Shown here: piece by piece, positions 27,549 to 36,205 of the stretch
Position numbering within the stretch: the first letter of the stretch is position 1
Layout: every line of letters begins with the position of its first letter
NCBI RefSeq assembly: GCF_947489255.1
Contig: NZ_CANLCY010000001.1
Span: forward strand, 310,001 to 374,000
Length of the DNA stretch: 64,000 bases
DNA from: an uncultured Microbacterium sp.
Lineage (GTDB): Bacteria > Actinomycetota > Actinomycetes > Actinomycetales > Microbacteriaceae
Direction: 5' to 3'
Position numbers and translations under genes: made by a program
Notes under the pieces: generated by a model
Seen by the model: only the letters and a program-made list of their open reading frames with translations
Told to the model about the DNA's origin: nothing
The model's database searches: none

Positions 27549-29122
27549 CCGACTCCCGCGCCGCCTCCGCGGCATCCGCCCCCACCGGGTCGACCCGCAC
27601 CGGGTCGACCCGCACCACCGAACGCAGCCCCTGGCCCGCCCTCTGGGCGCTCGTCATCGGGTTCTTCATGATCCTGGTCGACACCACGATCGTGTCGGTC
27701 GCGAACCCCGCCATCAAGGCGGCCCTCGATCCGAACACCAACAACCTCGACAACGTGGTGTGGGTCACCAGCGCCTACCTGCTCACGTACGCCGTGCCGC
27801 TGCTGATCACCGGCCGCCTCGGCGACCGCTTCGGCCCGAAGAACGTCTACCTCACGGGCCTCGCGATCTTCACCCTCGCCTCGCTCGCCTGCGGTCTGGC
27901 CCCCTCGCTCGAGGTGCTCATCGCCGCTCGCGCCGTGCAGGGCCTGGGCGCCGCCCTCATGACCCCGCAGACGATGGCCGTCATCACCCGCACCTTCCCG
28001 CCGCAGAACCGCGGTGCGGCGATGGGCCTGTGGGGCGCCACCGCCGGTGTCGCGACCCTCGTCGGACCGCTCGCGGGCGGTCTGCTCGTCGACGGCCTCG
28101 GCTGGGAGTGGATCTTCTTCATCAACATCCCCGTCGGCGTGATCGGCTTCATCGCCGCCGTGATCCTGGTGCCGCAGCTGCCGAAGACCGCGCACAAATT
28201 CGACATCCTCGGGGTGATCCTGAGCGCGGTCGGCCTCTTCCTCATCGTCTTCGGGCTGCAGGAGGGCGAGCACTACTCGTGGGCCACGTGGATCTGGGTC
28301 ATGGTCGCCGCCGGCGTCGCGGTCATGGGCCTGTTCATCTGGACGCAGGCGCGCAGCAAGGGCGAGCCCCTCGTGCCCCTGGACCTCTTCCGGGAGCGCA
28401 ACTTCTCGGTCGCGAACCTCGCGATCGCCGCGGTGGGCTTCACCGTGACGAGCATGGCCCTGCCGCAGATGTTCTACCTGCAGCTCGCGCGCGGCCTCAC
28501 CCCCACCGAGTCGGCTCTGCTGCTCATCCCGCTCGCGATCCTGTCGGGCGTACTCGCCCCCTTCGCCGGGAAGCTTCTCGACCGCACCGACCCGCGCTTC
28601 CTGCTCGTGCCCGGCCTGCTCCTGGTGGGCGGATCGCTCGGAATCTACGTCGCGCTCATCCTGAACGATGCCCCCATCTGGGCGTTCCTCATCCCGTCGG
28701 CGCTCATGGGCGTCGGAAACGCCGGCATGTGGGGCCCGCTCGCCACGACCGCGACCCGCAACCTGCCGCCGCGTCAGGCCGGGGCCGGTGCGGGCATCTA
28801 CAACACCACCCGCACCGTCGGATCGGTGATCGGTTCGGCATCCATCGCCGCGTTCATGCAGGCGCGCCTCGAGGCGAACCTCCCCGGCGCGGCCGACGCC
28901 GACGCGAGCTTCGGCGGCGGAACCCTGCCGCCGCAGGTGGTCGAGGGCTTCTCCACCGCCATGGGCCAGTCGCTGGTGCTGCCGATCATCGTGATCGGTG
29001 TCGGCCTGATCGCCGTGCTGTTCATGCGTCGTCCGTCGGTGATCCGCCCGCACGGGGCGCCGCGCGATGCGGCCCCCGCACAGCAGGCCGCGCAGGCCGC
29101 TCCCGCCACCGCGAGGGAGTAG
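27545..29122 (+). CDS. DHA2 (EmrB/QacA) family MFS drug efflux pump
   Basis: A 525-residue transporter with 14 hydrophobic segments. LVDTTIVSVANPAIKAAL is the DHA2 motif D1 and LGDRFGPKNVYL motif A; ALMTPQTMAVI follows. It exports drugs using the proton gradient. The N-terminus has a short tandem repeat (GSTRT twice), written as 15-bp DNA repeats. Co-expressed with and probably controlled by the overlapping PadR gene. Confidence 0.92.
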   Translation: MTDSRAASAASAPTGSTRTGSTRTTERSPWPALWALVIGFFMILVDTTIVSVANPAIKAALDPNTNNLDNVVWVTSAYLLTYAVPLLITGRLGDRFGPKNVYLTGLAIFTLASLACGLAPSLEVLIAARAVQGLGAALMTPQTMAVITRTFPPQNRGAAMGLWGATAGVATLVGPLAGGLLVDGLGWEWIFFINIPVGVIGFIAAVILVPQLPKTAHKFDILGVILSAVGLFLIVFGLQEGEHYSWATWIWVMVAAGVAVMGLFIWTQARSKGEPLVPLDLFRERNFSVANLAIAAVGFTVTSMALPQMFYLQLARGLTPTESALLLIPLAILSGVLAPFAGKLLDRTDPRFLLVPGLLLVGGSLGIYVALILNDAPIWAFLIPSALMGVGNAGMWGPLATTATRNLPPRQAGAGAGIYNTTRTVGSVIGSASIAAFMQARLEANLPGAADADASFGGGTLPPQVVEGFSTAMGQSLVLPIIVIGVGLIAVLFMRRPSVIRPHGAPRDAAPAQQAAQAAPATARE

Positions 29123-29142
29123 GACCTGGACCCCGGACGCCG

Positions 29143-29297
29143 TCACCCCGCGCGGGTGGCGGCGTTCGGCGTCGGGTGCACCAGGACGGCACCGTCAATC
29201 AAGCCGCGGTACGTCTTCTGCCACGCGAGGGTCTGGACGCCGCCACGGCCGCGGCATCCTCGACGCGTACCCGCTCGATCGCGATCCCCGTCGTCAT
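29143..29297 (-). pseudogene. N-terminal remnant of a GNAT acetyltransferase, frameshifted
   Basis: ATG 29297 overlaps the methyltransferase stop (ATGA), as expected for a functional coupled gene. The first 20 codons (MTTGIAIERVRVEDAAAVAA) look like a GNAT N-terminus. The frame then ends early, but the +1 frame continues with QTLAWQKTYRGLIDGAVL, the usual next part of GNAT proteins, and stops at 29145-29143. A one-base change plus loss of the whole acetyl-CoA-binding half explains this. The family call rests on the pattern AWQ-TYRGLI only. Confidence 0.6.
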
Positions 29298-29887
29298 CGT
29301 CGCGTGCCGATGAGCGCCCCTACCGGACGTTCGCCGCCTGTCGCGCGCGTGTGCGTCTCGTCCACGCGGAAGCCGGCGGCCTCCACCCGACGGGAGAGCT
29401 CGACGACGGGCCAGCGCCAGGCGCGGACGACGGCGTGGTCGAACGCCTCGATCTCGGGCCCGACGAAGAAGCCCAGGAGCAGGCTCCCTCCCGGACGCAT
29501 CGTGCGCGCGAACTCGTCCAGCGGCGCCGAGATCGCCTCGGGCTCGTGGTGGACAGTCGAGAACCACGACAGGATGCCGCCGAACACGCCGTCGGCAGCG
29601 TCGAGCCGATCGATCGTGCCCACATCGAACCGGATGCCGGCATGCGCGACCTGCGCGTGCTCCACGAATCGCGGCGCGAGGTCGACTCCGCGCACGTGGA
29701 GGCCGAGGTCGGTCAGGTGCTGCGTCCAGTGGCCGGGGCCGCAGCCCGCGTCGAGCACCGGGCCCGCAAGCGCCGCGGCCCACGCGTCGACGGTCGCCCG
29801 GTCGACCGGATGCACGGCATCCATCGACCCGAGTGCCGCGATGTAGTCGGCGGCGCGGGCGTCGTAGGCCGCGGCGGTCGAGGTCAT
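29294..29887 (-). CDS. Class I SAM-dependent methyltransferase
   Basis: A 197-residue methyltransferase. The SAM-binding motif I is VLDAGCGPGHWTQHL, motif II/III regions follow, and RPGGSLLLGFF marks the post-IV strand. The target is unknown; small-molecule methylation is likely because the protein has no extra domain. It begins 11 nt behind purD on the same strand and overlapped a GNAT gene that is now broken. Confidence 0.83.
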   Translation of the reverse strand: MTSTAAAYDARAADYIAALGSMDAVHPVDRATVDAWAAALAGPVLDAGCGPGHWTQHLTDLGLHVRGVDLAPRFVEHAQVAHAGIRFDVGTIDRLDAADGVFGGILSWFSTVHHEPEAISAPLDEFARTMRPGGSLLLGFFVGPEIEAFDHAVVRAWRWPVVELSRRVEAAGFRVDETHTRATGGERPVGALIGTRR

Positions 29888-29898
29888 CGTCCGGGGGC

Positions 29899-31170
29899 TC
29901 AGTCCTGCGCGACCCTCGCGGCGATGTCGGTGCGGAACTGCCCGCCCTCGAGGCCGATGCGCTCGAGACCCGCATAGGCCGCTTCGCGCGCCTCGGCGAA
30001 GGTGGTTCCGGTCGCGACCACGGACAGCACGCGTCCGCCCGTCGCGATCAACTCGCCGTCGCGGTCGGCGGTGGCGGCGTGGGCGACGTGCACGCCGTCG
30101 ACCTCCTCGGCCTCGTCGACACCGGTCAGCACGCGTCCGGTGAGCGGTGCCTCGGGGTATCCCTCGCTCGCGAGCACGACGGTCACGGCGGTGGCCTCGG
30201 CGAACGCCGGGCGGGGCTCGTCCTCGAGCGTTCCCGAGGCGGCCGCGAGCAGCAGTCGCGACAGCGGGTCGACCAGGCGCGGCAGCACGACCTGCGTCTC
30301 CGGGTCGCCGAAGCGGGCGTTGAACTCGATGACCTTCACGCCCTGCTCGGTGAGGATGAGTCCGGCGTAGAGCAGCCCGATGAACGGGGTGCCTTCCGCA
30401 TCCATCTGGCGGATCACGGGCTCGGCGATCACGCGCGCGACGTGATCGACGAAGGTGTCTTCGTCGCCGAAGCGCTCCGAGAGCCACGGCAGCGGCGAGT
30501 AGGCGCCCATGCCGCCGGTGTTGGGGCCCTCGTCGCCGTCGCGCAGGCGCTTGAAGTCCTGCGCGGGGCTGAGGGGCGCGACGTGGTCGCCGTCGCTGAG
30601 GAAGAACAGCGAGACCTCGGGGCCGGAGAGGAATTCCTCGATGAGCACGGCGCCGGTCGGCAGATACGTCTCGGCGTGGGCGATCGCCGCGTCGCGGTCG
30701 GAGGTCACGATCACGCCCTTGCCCGCGGCCAGACCGTCGGCCTTGACCACGTAGGGCGCGCCGTACTCGTCGAGGGCGGCGGTGACGGAGGCGAGGTCGT
30801 GCGCGCGCGCCGAGCGTCCGGTGGGCACGCCCGCGGCATCCATGATGCGCTTCGCGTAGGTCTTCGACCCCTCGAGCTGGGCCGCGGCCTTGCCCGGACC
30901 GAAGACCGGGATGCCGTGCGCGCGCAGCGGATCGGCCACGCCGGCGACGAGCGGGGCCTCGGGTCCGACGACGACGAGGTCGATCGCCTCGTTTTTCGCG
31001 AAGGTCAGGACGGCGGTGGGGTCGAGGGGATCGAGGTCGACCAGGTGCGCCTCGCGCGCGATGCCGGCGTTGCCCGGCGCAGCGAAGATCGCGTGCGAGG
31101 CCTCCTCCGAGCGCAGGGCGAGGATGATGGCGTGCTCGCGCGCGCCCGAACCGAGGACCAGGATTCTCAC
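29899..31170 (-). CDS. purD: Phosphoribosylamine-glycine ligase
   Basis: A 423-residue GAR synthetase (second step of purine synthesis). The N-terminal [13 protein letters not shown] and the ATP-grasp domain ([32 protein letters not shown]) are textbook. ATG 31170 is used. The next gene, a methyltransferase, follows at 11 nt, an uncommon but not unknown partner. Confidence 0.96.
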   Translation of the reverse strand: MRILVLGSGAREHAIILALRSEEASHAIFAAPGNAGIAREAHLVDLDPLDPTAVLTFAKNEAIDLVVVGPEAPLVAGVADPLRAHGIPVFGPGKAAAQLEGSKTYAKRIMDAAGVPTGRSARAHDLASVTAALDEYGAPYVVKADGLAAGKGVIVTSDRDAAIAHAETYLPTGAVLIEEFLSGPEVSLFFLSDGDHVAPLSPAQDFKRLRDGDEGPNTGGMGAYSPLPWLSERFGDEDTFVDHVARVIAEPVIRQMDAEGTPFIGLLYAGLILTEQGVKVIEFNARFGDPETQVVLPRLVDPLSRLLLAAASGTLEDEPRPAFAEATAVTVVLASEGYPEAPLTGRVLTGVDEAEEVDGVHVAHAATADRDGELIATGGRVLSVVATGTTFAEAREAAYAGLERIGLEGGQFRTDIAARVAQD

Positions 31171-31469
31171 GCGGCCAGCCTACCGAGCGGCGGGCGTCGG
31201 CTCCCGCGCGGGTTCTTGGGACGTCGCTTCCGGTTCGCCGCGGGCTGGCGTCGGTTCGCCGCGGGCTGCCGTCGCGGGGGGCGGGCGCAGGCTCCGTGAT
31301 GCGCGCAACCTCCGTCGGGAGGGGCGTCGGGGAGCTGAGGTTGTGCGCATTGCTGAGGTTGTGCGCGGAAGCCCCTCGGAGCCGCCGCGTCCCGATCGTC
31401 GCCGCCCGGAGCCCCCGCCTCACCCTCGGCCCCGCCGCGCGCCCACCGGCCCCGGGTACCGTGGATGCC
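31171..31469. other. Intergenic region with short repeats
   Basis: No gene is seen between the divergent purD and SCP-like genes. GCTGAGGTTGTGCGC occurs twice (31334-31348 and 31352-31366), and GCGCGCAACCTC at 31300-31311 is a near-complement of it. A shorter direct repeat, CGGTTCGCCGCGGGCTG, occurs at about 31230-31265. Confidence 0.5.
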
Positions 31470-31826
31470 ATGCCTCCCCGCCGCATCGAGACCGGAGACG
31501 GACGCGCGGCGCTCGCCGCCGTCGCCGCCGGAGACGCCCCGCGCCCGGCGACCGCCACCGCGGTGCGCTACCTGCTGCAGCTCCTGGCCGAGAAGGCGCC
31601 GGGGAACTCGGTCGAGATGCGCGTGCCGCCCTTCGGCGCCGTGCAGGTGATCGAGGGTCCCCGCCACACGCGCGGCACCCCGCCCAACGTCGTCGAGACC
31701 GACGCCGCGACCTGGATCGCCGTCGCCACCGGCGAGGAGCACTGGACGGATGCCGTGACCGCCGGCCGCATCGTCGCCTCCGGCGTGCGCGCCGACCTGA
31801 GCGCGCTGCTCCCGCTGCGCCCTTAG
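31470..31826 (+). CDS. SCP-like (sterol-carrier family) protein of actinobacteria
   Basis: A 118-residue protein matching the bacterial SCP orthologue family found beside purF in actinobacteria (as Rv0807 is in Mycobacterium). [16 protein letters not shown] and [16 protein letters not shown] are typical. Its biochemical role is unknown. ATG 31470 follows TACCGT (31457-31462) by 7 nt, so the mRNA is probably leaderless. The expected neighbours purM and purF begin only at 37908 because an accessory island separates them. Confidence 0.82.
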   Translation: MPPRRIETGDGRAALAAVAAGDAPRPATATAVRYLLQLLAEKAPGNSVEMRVPPFGAVQVIEGPRHTRGTPPNVVETDAATWIAVATGEEHWTDAVTAGRIVASGVRADLSALLPLRP

Positions 31827-31872
31827 GCCCCCGCCTCCGCCCCGCCCGCCCCGCGGCGCCGCCGCCCCGGGC

Positions 31873-32103
31873 CTCAACGACACCGACGCCCGCCTCGCGG
31901 ATGCCATCGACCCCAACGCGATCCTCGTCGACAAATTCACCGCCGCAGAGACAGAGCTCGACCGGCTCCGCGGCTCGAGCCTCCCTCTCGACGCCGAGAG
32001 TTGGCGCAAGATCCAAGCCGCGGCCCCCGCCGAGCTCACGATCGTCGCCCAGCACGCGCAGCGCCCCGCGGGAGCCCTCCGCCGACTGTTCACCCGCCGA
32101 TGA
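31873..32103 (+). pseudogene. Phage gene remnant, 5' end lost
   Basis: An open frame without a start codon ends at the TGA at 32101. It reads [20 protein letters not shown] and, later, [18 protein letters not shown], a soluble helical protein unlike the surrounding core genes. The product is not identified; the style and the overlap (ATGA) with the next broken phage-like gene suggest a small phage structural or replication-region protein. Upstream sequence in this frame is proline-rich junk ending at the SCP stop. Confidence 0.5.
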
Positions 32104-33065
32104 CCACACCCACCACCGCAGGAGCACCCGTGAACAGCCCCCACCCTCGACGACGTCGCCAACCTCGTCCGCATCCTCGCCCTCACCACCCGCGACGACC
32201 AGCGCGCCGACACCAACCTCGTCCAGCCCGCCCTCCTGCAGCAGCTACGCGCCAACATCGTCCCCGACGGCGAGGGCGGACCCGGCGTGCGCGGCAAGCT
32301 CGCCAACGAACGCTCCCCCATCAACGCCGCAGCGTTCACCCCCTACGAGTTCGTCACCCGCAAGATCGGCGACCTCTACCGCCAGGCCACCAGCCGCACC
32401 CCCTACGGATCCCCAAGGAGATGCTCGTCGCCTGGTAGATCGCCCTCGCCGTCGGCAACGCCCACGACGCGCTCCTGCAGGCGCAGATCGACACCCTCCA
32501 CAACCGCCTCGACGACTACCGCACCCGCATCATGGATCTTTTCCACCCGCCCGAGGGTGCCGAGATCTCCCACCCCTGCCCCGAATGTGACTGGCGACAC
32601 GTCGCATGAGACAACCCCGAAGGCGCCGTCCGACAGGCCGCCCTCGTCGGATGGCACCGCCCATGGCGCAACGAACACGGCGTCCACTGCCGCAACTGCA
32701 ACTGCAACACCACCTGGACTGGCGAAGACGCCATGCGCGCGCTCGCCACCGACCTCGGTATCGAGCCCGCCGCGCTCGAGGGCGAGAAGCCGGCCGAGGC
32801 GCCCTTCGACCGCGCGCCGTTGTACCTCTGCGCGATAACTTACGAGCAAGCCAACGGGTGGGCTCGCGAGCACGACGTGCCGCTCAAGCGGATCCAGCTG
32901 GCATCCGCCCCGATCGACCGCCTCCGCAAGACACACCGCCCCGTCATCGTCCACCGGCAAGACGCCTACAGCCCGGGCCCCCACAAGACCGCCCGCGTCA
33001 ACGAAGCGATCCGCACCGCCGGCCTCGTCAACGCCATGAACGGCTACGAAGCCGATGGCTCCTGA
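32100..33065 (+). pseudogene. Decayed phage gene with two frameshifts and two nonsense codons
   Basis: From ATG 32100 the reading frame breaks in the C run before 32143 (one extra C), continues as [20 protein letters not shown] up to about 32400, shifts again near 32406, then runs to 33065 through an amber TAG (32436, VAW-stop-IALAVG) and an opal TGA (32607, WRHVA-stop-DNPEG). When joined, the protein has a zinc-ribbon-like pair (CPEC and CRNCNC), typical of small phage proteins such as the DUF7341 type (family name from memory). The last 110 codons (32733-33065) remain open and could still be translated. Both stops can arise by single C-to-T changes. Confidence 0.7.
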
Positions 33066-33082
33066 AGACAGCGTGACCCGCC

Positions 33083-33136
33083 GTGCGTGCGCTGACTACC
33101 GTCGGCCTCGCCGGCGTGCTCGTCCTCACTGCGTGA
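33083..33136 (+). pseudogene. Possible signal-peptide remnant of a lipoprotein
   Basis: GTG 33083 begins a 17-codon frame, V-RALTTVGLAGVLVLTA, that stops exactly where a lipobox Cys would be expected (LTA then TGA). The frame stays open after it (TKETPRAS...). It may be a phage lipoprotein start destroyed by a TGC/TGT-to-TGA change. Evidence is short and weak. Confidence 0.3.
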
Positions 33137-33163
33137 ACGAAGGAGACGCCAAGAGCCTCGGGA

Positions 33164-34222
33164 TTACGCGTCGTTCAATACCGCACGCGCCTTTGCAGGA
33201 TTTATCAGTTCGAGATTTGGCCAGATGCTCATCTTGCTCACGAGCGCCGCCACCTCTTCTGTCAGAGCGTGCGCCCCGCCAGACTCGGCCACAGCGCGCC
33301 CCAGGCCGGCCATCAAATCAGCCACCTGAACGCGCGCATCCAACTTGGAATCCACCAGAGTCACGTCGACCAACTCGACTCCTCGGCCGACGCGATGCGC
33401 CGCGACGATCTCCGGCGACGCGAGCGACTCCTTCATAGATTCGATGCGCTCCGGGGTGAGTTCCTTCGCAGCGTCGTGAACCACTTCGATCGGTCGCCCG
33501 GACATCTCAGCCCAGAGAATGACAGCCGAGCCGACGGCGGAGACCAGCGGGTCGAGGGCCCTCAATCGGTGATCAATCCCGTCACCAAGCTGCAGCTGCG
33601 AGTACGTCTTCAGGTGTTCGACCCCTTGATGGGCGATTGTCAGGAATCTGTCCGGCTCACCTGTCCAGGCGCCCAGCAGGTCGATGAAAGAGGCGTCTAG
33701 ATTTCCTAGTTCGGTAGCTGAATCCGCAGCAGTCTTCGCTCGAAGGAATTGCTGCAGCGTCTGCAACAAGGTGTCCCAACGCTGGCCGTGCATCGCAGGT
33801 GCTGTGAAGAACAGCAGGTTCGCTCCAGCCAGCGCGGAACCGTCCTCATACATGTTCAAACCGTCTTCGTAAGCAGTCTCCTCGACCGTCATGTCGAAGA
33901 GCTTGGTCACCAGGAAGTAGCGCTTGTGCGTCAGATGAATGGAGGCCTGCCCCGCGACCGCGGGATGCTCGAGTAACCATCTCACCGTGGCTTCGTGCTT
34001 TGGCTGCAGGAAGGTCTTCGATTTGAGTTCCACACTCAAGCTTCCCGTCCGCTTTCGAACCTCGACCATAATCGCCGTAGCGTCAGCTTCGGACAGCGTC
34101 ACGCTCGCGTGGGCAAAGACCGGTGAGCTGCCAGAGAGGAGATTCTCCCCATCGTTCCCCGATTCGTCGCACGCAATGACAAGCGGCGTGACAGCCGCTC
34201 CCCCACCACTCGTTGCAGTCAT
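33164..34222 (-). CDS. DUF3800-like protein (RNase H-like fold), accessory
   Basis: A 352-residue protein. The N-terminal VIACDESGNDGENL and the late VQVADLMAGLGRAVAE resemble the paired acidic motifs of DUF3800 proteins, which are predicted RNase H-like and often sit in phage or defence loci; this assignment is tentative. Base composition is visibly lower in GC than the neighbours. On the minus strand CACTAT lies 6 nt before ATG 34222, suggesting a leaderless mRNA. It is divergent from the DUF4062 gene, with a 122-bp shared promoter region. Confidence 0.6.
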   Translation of the reverse strand: MTATSGGGAAVTPLVIACDESGNDGENLLSGSSPVFAHASVTLSEADATAIMVEVRKRTGSLSVELKSKTFLQPKHEATVRWLLEHPAVAGQASIHLTHKRYFLVTKLFDMTVEETAYEDGLNMYEDGSALAGANLLFFTAPAMHGQRWDTLLQTLQQFLRAKTAADSATELGNLDASFIDLLGAWTGEPDRFLTIAHQGVEHLKTYSQLQLGDGIDHRLRALDPLVSAVGSAVILWAEMSGRPIEVVHDAAKELTPERIESMKESLASPEIVAAHRVGRGVELVDVTLVDSKLDARVQVADLMAGLGRAVAESGGAHALTEEVAALVSKMSIWPNLELINPAKARAVLNDA

Positions 34223-34344
34223 CGGCCCATAGTGGCACGCGACTTCCCGAAGACTAAGTCCGCGCCGAGCGCCTCGCCCGCCAAGTGATTGGGCTCTTGC
34301 CGCGGATAACCCGGTTAAGCGCTCGGAGTCGATACCTTGAGCGC
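34223..34344. promoter_or_regulatory. Shared divergent promoter region of the accessory cassette
   Basis: Leftward, CACTAT precedes ATG 34222 by 6 nt. Rightward, ATACCT (34332-34337) precedes ATG 34345 by 7 nt. CCGAGCGC (34265-34272) and GCGCTCGG (34319-34326) form an 8-bp inverted repeat across the region that could serve as an operator. No regulator gene is adjacent, apart from the winged-helix domain of the 35221 product. Confidence 0.55.
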
Positions 34345-35199
34345 ATGTCGTATCACGCCACCGTCCTCCGCGTCATGATCGCTTCGCCTTCCGATGTTCC
34401 AGAAGCGCGCGATGCTGTCGAGCGAGCCCTCTACTCCTGGAACGCTTCTAACTCGCGCAACAAAAAGGTGGTGCTCGTGCCGTGGCGATGGGAGACCTCA
34501 TCCGTGCCGGTACTCGGGGGACACCCCCAGGCGCTCATCAACGGGCAGGGCGTGGACGACTCCGACGTCGTCTTCGCCATGTTCGGCGGGCGCTTGGGTT
34601 CGCCAACTCCGGAAGCAATCTCGGGGACGGTCGAAGAGATCGACCGTGCCCTCGAGCTCGGCAAGCCCGTCCACCTCTACTTCTCGAACGGTCCGCTCCC
34701 ACGAGACGTGGATCCCGCCCAACTCGCTGCACTGAACGACTTCAAACGAAGCATGCAAGAGCGAGGCATTTTGGGCGAGTTCAGCAACTCGGAGCAACTG
34801 AACCACGAGGTCTGGAAAGCTATCGAGCACGACCTTCAGAGCCTCAAGTTGGAGGACGCCCCTGCGGCCCCCACGAAGCCATCTGGTGTTGAGTTCATGG
34901 TCCAGCCGGACCAAGAACAGCAGCCCAACGGCTTCTCGAAGGCCGGCCGCCCCAGATATCGAACGCGACGTTGGTTGACGATCACCAACAGCGGCAACGT
35001 GGACGCACACGGGGTGACCTACGAGCAAGTGGGCGATTCAGGTCTGCTGCTGATGACGGCTGGCGAGCCGACCGTAGTGCACGCCGGGCAGACTCGACGA
35101 GTGAACTACGAGCTGTACGCCGGCGCCGAGAATCCCATCATGAGGATCAACTGGGTCGAGGCTGAAGAGTCACGCCATAAGGATTTCCACATCGGCTGA
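34345..35199 (+). CDS. DUF4062 domain protein with C-terminal beta-sandwich domain
   Basis: A 284-residue protein. Residues 1-120 match DUF4062, a TIR-like/flavodoxin-like fold: RVMIASPSDVPEARD, WRWETSS, DDSDVVFAMFGGRLGSPTPE and GTVEEIDRALELGKPVHLYF. Such domains occur in bacterial immune proteins. The C-terminal 90 residues (TITNSGNVDAHGVTYEQV, HAGQTRRVNYELY) look like an immunoglobulin-type beta sandwich, perhaps a sensor. Low GC for the window. It is 21 bp upstream of the winged-helix/PLD gene on the same strand. No catalytic Glu of an NADase is obvious, so activity is open. Confidence 0.72.
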   Translation: MSYHATVLRVMIASPSDVPEARDAVERALYSWNASNSRNKKVVLVPWRWETSSVPVLGGHPQALINGQGVDDSDVVFAMFGGRLGSPTPEAISGTVEEIDRALELGKPVHLYFSNGPLPRDVDPAQLAALNDFKRSMQERGILGEFSNSEQLNHEVWKAIEHDLQSLKLEDAPAAPTKPSGVEFMVQPDQEQQPNGFSKAGRPRYRTRRWLTITNSGNVDAHGVTYEQVGDSGLLLMTAGEPTVVHAGQTRRVNYELYAGAENPIMRINWVEAEESRHKDFHIG

Positions 35200-35220
35200 C
35201 TTGCGTTCAACTCGACCCCC

Positions 35221-35979
35221 ATGCCAACCCCCGCCCTCCTCGGCCCAAAGTCGATGCGCGCGCTCCACTTCGTGCACACGATGACCAACCATGGGCACAC
35301 GCCGACCGCCCAGGAGATCAGATCTTTCGTCGACGCGCGCACCAACCGATGGGACTGGGATCCCCTTCGCGAAGAGCTGTCAAGGGACACCGTCGAGTAT
35401 CTCCTCGACGCAGGCGTCCTCTTTCAAGACCGCGGCGTGGTCACGATGACTCCCGTCGGCCAGGCCATCCACAGCGCAGCGCTCGCCGCGGACGGTCCCG
35501 TCCCAGGCACGCCGATCGAGGTCGTCGGAAGACTGAATGACCCGTTCACCTACGCGGAGCTCTTGACCCGCGTGAATGACGTGCAAGACGCGATCGTAGT
35601 GGACCCATACCTTCCACCCGACGACCTACGTGCGTTGCTGCGCCTCGACAACATCCGTCGTGTACTTACTCTCGACCAACGTGCCGCAGGTCTCGATCGC
35701 GAGGACCGCCGGACCAAGCTCGGCATCGCCCTAGGGGCGCGTCCCGACGTGCAACTCCGTTTCGCGCGCTCTGCTGATCGCGAGCTGCACGACCGGCTGA
35801 TAATGCCATCTGGCCAGGGAGATGCCATGATTCTGGGCACCTCGCTGGGAGGTACGCAGCTGACGGTCATCACACGAATGGGCTCCACTGCCACCGATGT
35901 CCTTCGCGATCACTACGAGAGGGTGTGGGAAGACGGCCAGACCTTAGAGCCAATCGGGCGTCATGAAAGTGACGTCTAA
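35221..35979 (+). CDS. Winged-helix plus PLD-like domain protein
   Basis: A 252-residue protein. The N-terminal 90 residues look like a winged helix (PTAQEIRSFVDARTNRWDWD, VEYLLDAGVL, GVVTMTPVGQAIH). The C-terminal part resembles a phospholipase D/nuclease-like domain, with AIVVDPYLPPDDLRALL and ELHDRLIMPSG followed by MILGTSLGG; HDR in place of HxK is common in degenerate or nuclease forms. Only one HxK-like motif is present, so dimerisation would be needed for catalysis. It follows the DUF4062 gene by 21 bp and ends before a strong terminator. The product may be a DNA-binding nuclease effector or a regulator (inference). Confidence 0.62.
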   Translation: MPTPALLGPKSMRALHFVHTMTNHGHTPTAQEIRSFVDARTNRWDWDPLREELSRDTVEYLLDAGVLFQDRGVVTMTPVGQAIHSAALAADGPVPGTPIEVVGRLNDPFTYAELLTRVNDVQDAIVVDPYLPPDDLRALLRLDNIRRVLTLDQRAAGLDREDRRTKLGIALGARPDVQLRFARSADRELHDRLIMPSGQGDAMILGTSLGGTQLTVITRMGSTATDVLRDHYERVWEDGQTLEPIGRHESDV

Positions 35980-36058
35980 GCGCGCCCTGGGCGGTCCACT
36001 GCGACGAAATCGTGTGCGACATTTTCGGCACGCGGTGGAGGTGTTCCTCCCGCCAGAT

Positions 36059-36096
36059 GAAGCCCCAGGCCTTTCGGCCTGGGGCTTCTTCCGTTT
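36059..36096 (+). terminator. Strong intrinsic terminator of the accessory cassette
   Basis: Arms 36059-36071 and 36076-36088 are a perfect 13-bp stem (GAAGCCCCAGGCC) with a 4-nt TTTC loop, followed by TTCCGTTT. It is the best Rho-independent terminator in the window. Confidence 0.92.
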
Positions 36097-36205
36097 CACC
36101 GGGGCTCAGCCCGCGGCCTGGCGTGCCGGTCGAGGGTCCGGCGCGGCTGCCCCCGCGGCTCCTGGGTGGAGGCCGCGGGGCAACTCCACACCACCGGAGG
36201 CGCCA

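Noticed and set aside
27155..29146. 663-codon minus-strand frame across padR and the MFS gene
   Set aside because: Shadow frame; its composition mirrors the membrane protein on the other strand.
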